From assembly GCA_937907205.1 (NCBI GenBank), contig CALESE010000206.1, forward strand, positions 1-40,628: a stretch of DNA of 40,628 nucleotides, in the 5' to 3' direction. The notes beneath the pieces are model-generated. The model worked only from the letters and a program-made list of their open reading frames with translations. It did not search any database and was not told where the DNA came from. The stretch's first letter is position 1. Each line of letters begins with the position of its first letter. Positions 1 to 7,020 of this stretch are shown in pieces. Source of the DNA: an uncultured Romboutsia sp. GTDB lineage: Bacteria > Bacillota > Clostridia > Peptostreptococcales > Peptostreptococcaceae. A program made the translations under genes and the position numbers.

Positions 1-400
1 CTATAATACTTTGTAATTTATTTTTATCTATTATATTATTCTTTACAAAATCATTTTCATAATCATCTTCTAAAGTTACATATGGCATTACAAAAATATA
101 ATTATATATTATATCTTTATAATTTTTAGCCATTTTTATTTTTAAAAGGTTATTTTCTTCACTCATTACTTCTATTAATTCTTCTTCTAGCAAAAAAAAT
201 AAATCTTCACTAGTGTCCATAAATTTTATAAATAAAACCTTATTTTCTTGTATATACATTAAGTCAGTATTTATACCTTTAAATGGTGTAACCTTAGGAA
301 TAATACTAATGTTTGGGTTATCTTTATTATAAAAAATTTTCTCTAATTCTTTTATTTTTAATGCATCTAATTCAGAGTTAATATTTATGTACTGATTCAC
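1..400 (-). CDS. Hypothetical protein, N-terminal part (runs off the window)
   Basis: An open frame runs leftwards from a GTG at 398-400 to the window edge without a stop, giving about 133 residues that start MNQYININSELDALKIKE. A G-rich SD (GGGGGA, about 407-412) lies at good spacing, which decides the start. The visible part is acidic, rich in Lys, Glu, Ile and Asn, with no signal peptide or membrane segment. No catalytic motif is visible. The segment ending in MPYVTLEDDYENDF faintly resembles the N-terminal domain that precedes the P-loop in some clostridial UvrD-like helicases, but this is a guess because the motor domain would lie outside the window. It is separated from the next gene by its own terminator. 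Confidence 0.6.
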   Translation of the reverse strand, partial: MNQYININSELDALKIKELEKIFYNKDNPNISIIPKVTPFKGINTDLMYIQENKVLFIKFMDTSEDLFFLLEEELIEVMSEENNLLKIKMAKNYKDIIYNYIFVMPYVTLEDDYENDFVKNNIIDKNKLQSII

Positions 401-486
401 ATTACATTCCCCCTTATTTTATAATAATTATACCATTTAACTTAATTGTTTGCTATATTGTGTTAATTTTAATCATAAAATTTTGT

Positions 487-515
487 ATAAAACAAGGGAG
501 TATATAATACTCCCC
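487..515 (-). terminator. Rho-independent terminator of the 523-801 gene
   Basis: GGGAGTAT (496-503) pairs with ATACTCCC (507-514). On the minus strand the stem is followed by a T-rich tail (TTGTTTTAT). It ends the small hypothetical gene to its right. Confidence 0.75.
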
Positions 516-522
516 TAATAAA

Positions 523-801
523 CTATATTTTATAATTTTTTTCCATCCAAATTTTCATCTTTCTTCTTACATCATTTTCTTTTACTTCATCAAATGTAGC
601 ATCTTCTGTAGTATATGTTTGTACTAGATTTTCTACGTTTGTAGGATATTCTATAAATCTACCCTTTTTATTTTCAAAACCTATACTCATTATATCGTAT
701 TCACCATCTTTGTCAGTAAGCACAATCCCATATTCGATGTCTTCATTTTTAGGGCAGTTTGATATTTTTACAAATTGATTTTTAGCTAATTGATTTAACA
801 T
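523..801 (-). CDS. Small hypothetical protein (92 aa)
   Basis: A 92-residue soluble acidic protein starting MLNQLAKNQFVKISNC. An upstream in-frame ATG at 810 directly abuts the AAAGG SD and cannot use it. The ATG at 801 lies 9 nt from that SD and is the better start. Residues 15-35 (ISNCPKNEDIEYGIVLTDKD) and the following short hydrophobic stretches suggest a compact beta-rich domain, and the C-terminus is basic (RRKMKIWMEKNYK). There is no signal peptide and no recognised family. It lies downstream of rny but has its own intergenic region, and rny has its own terminator, so it is probably a single-gene unit. Function unknown. Confidence 0.65.
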   Translation of the reverse strand: MLNQLAKNQFVKISNCPKNEDIEYGIVLTDKDGEYDIMSIGFENKKGRFIEYPTNVENLVQTYTTEDATFDEVKENDVRRKMKIWMEKNYKI

Positions 802-978
802 AAAATACATCCTTTCTTACTCTTTTGTATTTAGTATTGCCATTTTAATTATCTAATATAGATTTTAAATAAAAAATTCGCTTTTCTAAAAATCATTTTA
901 CTATCAAAACAGTATATTTATATAATTATATTTAATAGTTTAGTCTTTATTATTGAGTTAATATAGTTTTTTAGAACG

Positions 979-1006
979 TAAAAAAGAGAGACAAATTGTC
1001 TCTCTT
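979..1006 (-). terminator. Rho-independent terminator of rny
   Basis: AAGAGAGACAA (984-994) and TTGTCTCTCTT (996-1006) form a stem immediately after the rny stop. On the minus strand a TTTTTT run follows. Confidence 0.85.
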
Positions 1007-1010
1007 ATAT

Positions 1011-2549
1011 TTACTTAGCATATTCTATTGCTCTTGTTTCTCTTATTATACTTACTTTTATTTGTCCAGGATATTCTAGTTCATCTTCTATTTTCTTAGT
1101 CATTTCTCTAGCTAATAAATGTATATCTTCATCACTTACATTTTCAGGTTTTACCATTATTCTAACTTCTCTTCCTGCTTGTATTGCAAATGATTTCTCT
1201 ACACCCTCATAAGAATTAGCTATTTCTTCAAGCTTTTCTAATCTTCTTATGTAGGCCTCTAAAGTTTCACGTCTTGCTCCTGGTCTAGCTGCAGATATTG
1301 CATCTGCTGCCGTAACTAATACTGCTTCTATTGTTTGTGGTTCATAATCTCCATGATGTGTACTCATAGCATGAATTACATCTTTAGACTCTTTATATTT
1401 TCTTAATAATTCCATTCCAAGTTCAACATGAGTCCCTTCCATATCGTGATCTACTGCTTTACCTATATCATGAAGTAAACCGGCTCTTTTAGCTAATTTA
1501 ACGTCTGCCCCTATCTCAGCTGCCATTATACCTGCTAAGTGTGCAACCTCTATTGAATGTTTAAGAACATTTTGCCCATAGCTTGTTCTATAGTTAAGTC
1601 TTCCTAATAATTTAACTAATTCTGGATGTATTGCATGTACACCAGTTTCAAAAGTAGCTTGTTCCCCATATTCTTTTATTATGTTGTCTACTTCTTTTCT
1701 AGCTTTTTCAACCATCTCTTCTATTCTAGCAGGATGTATTCTACCATCAGATATCAACTTTTCAAGTGCAACTCTTGCAACTTCTCTTCTTATAGGATCA
1801 AACCCAGATAGTATTACAGCTTCTGGAGTATCGTCTATTATAAGATCTATACCTGTTAAAGTTTCAAGTGTTCTTATATTTCTACCTTCCCTACCTATGA
1901 TTCTACCTTTCATCTCATCATTTGGTAAGTTTACTACTGTAACAGTAGTCTCTGCAACATGATCTGCTGCACATTTTTGAATGGCATATCCTATTATTTC
2001 TCTTGCTCTTTTTTCTGACTCATCTTTGGCTTGAGTTTCTATGTCTTTTATCATTATAGACATTTCACGTCTTACTTCTCTTTCAGCATTTGTTAATATT
2101 ATATCTTTTGCTTGTTCTGAAGTTATTCCTGATATTCCCTCTAGCTTTTCTAATTGTTGTGTTTTTATTTGTTCTATTTCATTTTCTTTTTTCTCAACAT
2201 TTTTTAATCTATCATTTAGACTAGTTTCTTTAGACTCTAAATTTTGTAATTTTTTATCTAAAACTTCTTCTTTTTGAATGACTCTTTTTTCATATCTTTG
2301 TAAGTCATTTCTTCTTTCTTTGTTTTCTCTTTCAGCTTCAGTTCTCCATTTATGGATTTCTTCTTTAGCTTCTAATAATTTCTCTTTTTGTACTGTTTCT
2401 GAATCCCTATTAGCTTTTTCTATTATTTCTTTAGCTAAATCTTCAGCTTGTCCTATTTTAGCTTCTGAAATATTTTTTCTTATTATATACCCCAGTAAAA
2501 TACCCACAACTACGCCTATTGAAATTTTTACTAGTTCTATGACATCCAC
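1011..2549 (-). CDS. rny: Ribonuclease Y
   Basis: Membrane-anchored endoribonuclease that starts bulk mRNA decay in Firmicutes. The domain order is typical: a short N-terminal membrane segment (SIGVVVGILLGYII), a long charged coiled coil over roughly the next 170 residues, a KH domain (GRIIGREGRNIRTLETLTG) and an HD phosphohydrolase domain with the metal motif LLHDIGKAVDHD, then the conserved C-terminal domain. Length (about 512 aa) matches the family. The start is odd. The SD AAAGGAGGTG is nearly perfect, but the in-frame GTG used here (2547-2549) overlaps it. A codon at ideal distance (8 nt from GGAGG) is ATA (2538-2540), and an upstream TTG at 2570 has no SD. The gene follows recA with its own promoter. 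The protein call is certain, the exact start is not. Confidence 0.96.
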   Translation of the reverse strand: MDVIELVKISIGVVVGILLGYIIRKNISEAKIGQAEDLAKEIIEKANRDSETVQKEKLLEAKEEIHKWRTEAERENKERRNDLQRYEKRVIQKEEVLDKKLQNLESKETSLNDRLKNVEKKENEIEQIKTQQLEKLEGISGITSEQAKDIILTNAEREVRREMSIMIKDIETQAKDESEKRAREIIGYAIQKCAADHVAETTVTVVNLPNDEMKGRIIGREGRNIRTLETLTGIDLIIDDTPEAVILSGFDPIRREVARVALEKLISDGRIHPARIEEMVEKARKEVDNIIKEYGEQATFETGVHAIHPELVKLLGRLNYRTSYGQNVLKHSIEVAHLAGIMAAEIGADVKLAKRAGLLHDIGKAVDHDMEGTHVELGMELLRKYKESKDVIHAMSTHHGDYEPQTIEAVLVTAADAISAARPGARRETLEAYIRRLEKLEEIANSYEGVEKSFAIQAGREVRIMVKPENVSDEDIHLLAREMTKKIEDELEYPGQIKVSIIRETRAIEYAK

Positions 2550-2735
2550 CTCCTTTGTTAATAATCCCAAAATGTCATTATCTAACTTAAATCATTTTTA
2601 TAATTACAAGAAATTTATTATATACTATCGCTAACGCATATAAATTTTTTTGTAATTTAAACAAAATATATTTAGTTTTAAAATTCTAAAAATACCTTGA
2701 TATAAAATCAAATTTAGATACTTTATCTTTATTTA

Positions 2736-2764
2736 ATTTTATAATTTTTTCTAACTCATGTCAA
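2736..2764 (-). promoter_or_regulatory. Candidate sigma-A promoter for rny
   Basis: On the minus strand TTGACA (complement at 2759-2764) is followed after 17 nt by TAAAAT (2736-2741). It lies just downstream of the recA stop and would give a leader of about 180 nt before rny. No other structure is clear in that leader. Confidence 0.6.
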
Positions 2765-2789
2765 GTTAATAGGAGGTGTGAATAAGTTT

Positions 2790-3824
2790 TTATTCTAATG
2801 TATCATCTTCTTGTACATTCTCTTTATTTTCATCTAATTTATAGTATTCTCTTACTTTAACATCTATCTCTTCTATTAAGTCTGGATTATCAGTTAAGAA
2901 TTTCTTAACATTTTCTCTACCTTGTCCTAATTTAACATCATTATATGCATACCAAGCACCTGATTTTTTAACTATATCTATTCCAGCAGCTATATCAAGT
3001 AAATCTCCTACCTTTGATATACCTTCTCCATACATTATATCAAACTCAGCTTGTTTAAATGGTGGAGCAACTTTATTTTTAACAACTTTAACTCTGGTTC
3101 TACTTCCTATAACTTTATCTCCTTGCTTTATAGAATCTATTCTTCTAACATCAAGTCTTACAGATGAATAGAATTTAAGAGCACGTCCACCTGTTGTAGT
3201 TTCAGGATTACCAAACATTACACCAACTTTTTCTCTTAATTGGTTTATAAATATAGCTACACAGTTTGATTTTTTTATTGACCCTGTTAATTTTCTTAAT
3301 GCTTGAGACATAAGTCTTGCTTGAAGACCAACATGACTATCTCCCATATCTCCTTCTATCTCTGCTCTTGGAACTAATGCTGCAACAGAGTCTACTACTA
3401 TTATATCTATGGCTCCAGATCTTATTAATGCTTCTGCTATTTCTAAAGCTTGTTCTCCTGTATCTGGTTGAGATATTATTAAGTTATCTATATCTACGCC
3501 TAATGCTTTTGCATATACTGGATCTAGTGCATGTTCTGCATCTATAAATGCAGCTATTCCACCTTGCTTTTGAGCTTCTGCTACTGTATGAAGTGCAACC
3601 GTTGTTTTACCTGAAGATTCTGGTCCATATACTTCTATTATTCTACCTTTTGGAAGTCCACCTATTCCAACTGCTATATCAAGACCTATTGATCCTGTTG
3701 GTATAACATCTATTGACATAGATGCTGCTTCTCCTAATTTCATTACTGATCCCTTACCAAAGTCCTTCTCTATTTGTCCTAGGGCTTGGTTTAAAGCTTT
3801 TAATTTATCTTGTTCTATATTCAT
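2790..3824 (-). CDS. recA: Recombinase RecA
   Basis: DNA strand-exchange ATPase of homologous recombination, also the co-protease that triggers LexA self-cleavage. The Walker A motif GPESSGKT is at residues 67-74. The conserved core includes FINQLREKVGVMFGNPETTTGG (shown here only as the loop-2 region around residues 194-215). The C-terminus is acidic (ENKENVQEDDTLE), as usual. Length 344 aa is normal. The SD AAAGGATGG is at good spacing from the ATG at 3824. A strong promoter and a LexA-type operator lie just upstream, indicating SOS control. No clear terminator separates it from rny, so some read-through into rny is likely. Confidence 0.98.
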   Translation of the reverse strand: MNIEQDKLKALNQALGQIEKDFGKGSVMKLGEAASMSIDVIPTGSIGLDIAVGIGGLPKGRIIEVYGPESSGKTTVALHTVAEAQKQGGIAAFIDAEHALDPVYAKALGVDIDNLIISQPDTGEQALEIAEALIRSGAIDIIVVDSVAALVPRAEIEGDMGDSHVGLQARLMSQALRKLTGSIKKSNCVAIFINQLREKVGVMFGNPETTTGGRALKFYSSVRLDVRRIDSIKQGDKVIGSRTRVKVVKNKVAPPFKQAEFDIMYGEGISKVGDLLDIAAGIDIVKKSGAWYAYNDVKLGQGRENVKKFLTDNPDLIEEIDVKVREYYKLDENKENVQEDDTLE

Positions 3825-3857
3825 GTTAATACCATCCTTTCATCTATATAAACTTTT

Positions 3858-3871
3858 CAAACACCTGTTCT
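3858..3871 (-). promoter_or_regulatory. LexA (SOS) box of recA
   Basis: The minus strand reads AGAACAGGTGTTTG. It matches the Bacillus/Clostridium LexA consensus CGAACRNRYGTTYC at 12 of 14 positions; both outer bases differ, and the central RNRY and GTTY match. It lies about 15 nt downstream of the -10 box, so a bound repressor would overlap the start of transcription. Confidence 0.7.
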
Positions 3872-3885
3872 ATAACTATATATTT

Positions 3886-3914
3886 ATTATATACTATAAT
3901 GTATTTACAGTCAA
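3886..3914 (-). promoter_or_regulatory. Sigma-A promoter of recA
   Basis: On the minus strand TTGACT (3909-3914), a 17-nt spacer, then a perfect TATAAT (3886-3891). The start of transcription would be near 3879, about 55 nt before the recA ATG. Confidence 0.8.
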
Positions 3915-4066
3915 TTCTTAAAATCTCTAAAATATCATTATTTATAAAAACTATGACATAAGTTTTATGGCTAAATTTTACCATGCATTTATTTTATTTA
4001 TAAACCTTTATTTATTTTTTTATTCAATATTAATATGTAAAATATAATATCTATCTAAACAAATAA

Positions 4067-4095
4067 AAGCTGCAAGGTTAACTACCTTACAGCTT
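4067..4095 (-). terminator. Terminator of the mnmH-rimO-pgsA unit
   Basis: AAGCTGCAAGGT (4067-4078) pairs with ACCTTACAGCTT (4084-4095). On the minus strand a TTTTATTTGTTT tail follows. It separates pgsA from the recA promoter region. Confidence 0.8.
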
Positions 4096-4102
4096 CTTTA
4101 TT

Positions 4103-4645
4103 TTATTTACTATCCATAAATAATCCTTTATTTTTATATAGGTACTCCCAACCGGAATATAATGTAAGAAGTGTAGCTATTAATATTGATATACTTCCTA
4201 TACTTATTAATAATGAGTTATCAAAATTAGCACCTAATAATAATACGGGTATTGCTATCATTTGGCTTATAGTCTTTAACTTACCTCCACCACTTGCTGC
4301 TATTACTTTTCCATCAGCTGCAGCTATTGCTCTTAATATACTTACTGTAAGTTCTCTAGCTACAATTATTATAACCATCCACCCTGGAACAAGACCTGCT
4401 TCTATCATGCATATTAATGCTGATATTACTAACAATTTATCTGCTAAAGGGTCCATAAACTTACCAAAGTCAGTTATTAAATTATATTTTCTTGCTATAT
4501 GACCGTCCATAGCATCTGTTATAGATGCTAATATAAATACTGTACATGCTATTAAATATTTATTTTGTATATCAAATAACATAACTAGTATAAATACTGG
4601 TATTAAAAGTATCCTAAATAAAGTTAATTTATTAGGCAAGTTCAT
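4103..4645 (-). CDS. pgsA: CDP-diacylglycerol--glycerol-3-phosphate 3-phosphatidyltransferase
   Basis: Integral membrane enzyme that makes phosphatidylglycerophosphate, the precursor of phosphatidylglycerol. The CDP-alcohol phosphotransferase signature D-x2-D-G-x2-A-R-x8-G-x3-D-x3-D is visible around SITDAMDGHIARKYN and FGKFMDPLADK. About four to five hydrophobic helices follow. The ATG at 4645 (MNLPNKLTLFRI, the usual family start) is preferred over the ATG at 4654. A GGAG sits about 9 nt upstream, inside rimO. It overlaps the rimO 3' end by 14 nt, so it is translationally coupled. The same gene neighbours recA in many Firmicutes. Confidence 0.95.
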   Translation of the reverse strand: MNLPNKLTLFRILLIPVFILVMLFDIQNKYLIACTVFILASITDAMDGHIARKYNLITDFGKFMDPLADKLLVISALICMIEAGLVPGWMVIIIVARELTVSILRAIAAADGKVIAASGGGKLKTISQMIAIPVLLLGANFDNSLLISIGSISILIATLLTLYSGWEYLYKNKGLFMDSK

Positions 4646-5966
4646 CAATAACATCTCCCATTAAATCATACTCTAAAGCATTATTAATTTTTACATTTAC
4701 AAAATCTCCTACTTCAAGTTGATTGTTAGATTTTACATATACTATACTATCTATTTCTTCTGCATCTCCTTGTGTTCTTCCTATATATACATTTTCTTCG
4801 ATTTGTTCTTCTATTAATACTTCATATTCATTACCAACTTTATTTGAATTAAGTTCTTGAGATATTTCTTGTTGTACTAACATTAAAGTATCTCTTCTAC
4901 TTAACTTAGTTTCTTCATTTACATGATTTGGTAATTTATCAGCAGGAGTATCTTCTTCTCTTGAATAAGCAAATACACCTAATCTATCAAACTTAGCTAT
5001 TTTAACAAATTCAATCATCTCATTGAAATCTTCTTCAGTTTCACCTGGGAAACCAACTATTATAGTAGTTCTTAAAGTTGCATCAGGTATATAATTTCTT
5101 ATCATTTCAACTTTTGATAATATATCTTCTTTAGTCGTGTTTCTATTCATTAACTTTAATATTTTATTGCTTGCATGTTGTATTGGCATATCAAAATAAT
5201 TACATATATTATCATATTTTTTCATAACTTTTACTAACTCTTCAGTTATTGATTCTGGATATGAATACATTATTCTTATCCATTTTATACCTTCTATATT
5301 AGCAAGCTCTTCTAATAATTGAGGCAACATTTCTTTTCCATATAAATCACATCCATACTTTGTAGTATCCTGTGCTATAACTACTACTTCTTTTACACCC
5401 TTAGCTGCTAAATCTTTTGCTTCAGCTATTATATCTTCCATTTTTCTACTTCTGTATTTACCTCTTAATTTAGGTATTATACAATAAGTACATTTATTGT
5501 CACATCCTTCGCCTATTTTTAGATATGCCATATGTTTTGGAGTAGATATATATCTTGGTAAATTTTCATTATATACAAAGTCTATGTCATTTAAACTAAC
5601 TATATGCTTTTCTTTCTTTAATGAATCTATTATATCATCTATATTTTGGTAACTTCCTGTTCCAACTATTGCATCTATCTCAGGTATTTCAGCTTTTAAT
5701 TCATCAGCATATCTTTGTGCTAAGCATCCTGTAACTATAAGTATTTTTAAATTAGCAGTTTCTTTAAGTTGGGCTAATTCAAGTATTGTGTCTATTGATT
5801 CTTGCTTTGCTGATTCAATAAATCCACAAGTGTTTACTAATATTATATCAGCTTCTTCAAAATCCCCTACTAATTTATATCCTTTCTTATTAAGTATTCC
5901 CATCATTATTTCTGCATCTACTAAATTTTTAGAACATCCTAACGATTCTAGTGCTATTTTTAACAT
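4632..5966 (-). CDS. rimO: Ribosomal protein uS12 methylthiotransferase RimO
   Basis: Radical-SAM enzyme that adds a beta-methylthio group to the conserved Asp of ribosomal protein S12. There are three parts. The first is an N-terminal UPF0004/MTTase domain whose cluster-binding cysteines lie in SLGCSKN, NTCGF and VTGCLAQ. The second is a radical-SAM core with C-x3-C-x2-C (GCDNKCTYC). The third is a C-terminal TRAM domain after about residue 370. The opening MLKIALESLGCSKNLVDAE is diagnostic for RimO rather than MiaB. Its ATG overlaps the mnmH stop (TAATG) with an AAGGAG SD inside mnmH, so the two are coupled. 444 aa is normal length. Confidence 0.96.
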   Translation of the reverse strand: MLKIALESLGCSKNLVDAEIMMGILNKKGYKLVGDFEEADIILVNTCGFIESAKQESIDTILELAQLKETANLKILIVTGCLAQRYADELKAEIPEIDAIVGTGSYQNIDDIIDSLKKEKHIVSLNDIDFVYNENLPRYISTPKHMAYLKIGEGCDNKCTYCIIPKLRGKYRSRKMEDIIAEAKDLAAKGVKEVVVIAQDTTKYGCDLYGKEMLPQLLEELANIEGIKWIRIMYSYPESITEELVKVMKKYDNICNYFDMPIQHASNKILKLMNRNTTKEDILSKVEMIRNYIPDATLRTTIIVGFPGETEEDFNEMIEFVKIAKFDRLGVFAYSREEDTPADKLPNHVNEETKLSRRDTLMLVQQEISQELNSNKVGNEYEVLIEEQIEENVYIGRTQGDAEEIDSIVYVKSNNQLEVGDFVNVKINNALEYDLMGDVIDELA

Positions 5967-7018
5967 TATATTTCTCCTTCCATTGCTGTCTTATGAAACT
6001 TTATTGCTTCATTAGTTCCTTTATTCATATCATCAAAGTTTATAACTTTATTATAAGTATATTTCTCAACTGAGTGCATATAAAGAGGGTCGTAGTATTC
6101 TACTAAATATTTTTCTACAAGTTCTTCATATTTACCTTCATCTAATAAATTTATATATTCATCAACTTTACTATGACCTAATCTTTTTCTAAATTTATTA
6201 ATACAATCTTTTAGTACTTCTAAGTTTTTATTATCTTTATCATAAACATAATCTCTACAAAGTCTTTTTACTCGATTTTCTAAACTACATTCTAAAAGAA
6301 TATGATATCCTTCTCTAACTATAGCATCATATATTTCATTTGGTATAAGAACATGACCAACTCTTTTACTTTCACTTTCTATAAATATATAATCAGAATT
6401 AGAGAAAAATAATCTTTCAAATATTTTTGTTTCAAATTTCTTTTGACTTGGTGGCTTTTCATCAAATGTTATAAAGCCAAATGTTGAACCACTATTTTTA
6501 GCTATTCCTTCTAAATCTATATTGTCTATATTTTTATTTTCTAATAATTTTAGCAAGTCAGTTTTACCTACACCTGTTAATCCATGTACCACTATAAAAT
6601 TTTTAATACCCATTATATCTTTCAAGTAATCTAATACATAGTTTCTATATGCCTTGTATCCACCTTCTAATTGATATACTTCTATACCTAAAGATGATAA
6701 TAAATTTACTATAGACCCACTTCTCATACCACCTCTTGCACAGTATACAACTATATTATCGTACTCTCCAACTAAAGATGTTACTTGAAGGTATATATCT
6801 TTTAATTTATATGATACATAATCAAATCCTTTTTTTATAGCTTCATGCTTTCCTTGCATTTTATATATAGTTCCAACTTCATTATGTTCATTATCTTTAA
6901 ATAAAGGTATATTAAACGCATTTAATATATTGTCCTCTTTATGCTCTGATTCTGTTCTTACATCTATAAATAATACATTTTGTAATCTTAATGCGTCTTC
7001 TACTTTTATTGTTTTCAA
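5966..7018 (-). CDS. mnmH: tRNA 2-selenouridine synthase (SelU/MnmH)
   Basis: Converts 2-thiouridine at the wobble position of some tRNAs to 2-selenouridine using selenophosphate. The N-terminal rhodanese domain (about residues 1-125) carries the catalytic Cys93 in YCARGGMRSG. The C-terminal P-loop domain has GLTGVGKT at residues 146-153. This fusion is characteristic of the family, and the 350 aa length fits. Its presence implies that the cell makes selenophosphate (SelD, not in this window). It begins 3 nt after the ftsK stop and overlaps rimO by one base, so all lie in one transcription unit with pgsA. Confidence 0.93.
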   Translation of the reverse strand: MKTIKVEDALRLQNVLFIDVRTESEHKEDNILNAFNIPLFKDNEHNEVGTIYKMQGKHEAIKKGFDYVSYKLKDIYLQVTSLVGEYDNIVVYCARGGMRSGSIVNLLSSLGIEVYQLEGGYKAYRNYVLDYLKDIMGIKNFIVVHGLTGVGKTDLLKLLENKNIDNIDLEGIAKNSGSTFGFITFDEKPPSQKKFETKIFERLFFSNSDYIFIESESKRVGHVLIPNEIYDAIVREGYHILLECSLENRVKRLCRDYVYDKDNKNLEVLKDCINKFRKRLGHSKVDEYINLLDEGKYEELVEKYLVEYYDPLYMHSVEKYTYNKVINFDDMNKGTNEAIKFHKTAMEGEI

Positions 7019-7020
7019 AT

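Noticed and set aside
523..810. Using the ATG at 808-810 as the start of the small gene after rny
   Set aside because: This ATG directly follows the AAAGG SD with no spacer. The next ATG, at 801, has proper spacing.
1626..2634. Plus-strand open frames opposite rny (and similar ones opposite ftsK, pnp, recA and others)
   Set aside because: They are antisense shadows of strongly recognised minus-strand genes, lack good SD sites and have low-complexity Ser/Phe/Leu composition.
2771..2790. Plus-strand AGGAGGTG just after the recA stop, resembling an SD
   Set aside because: No start codon or open frame follows at usable spacing on the plus strand.
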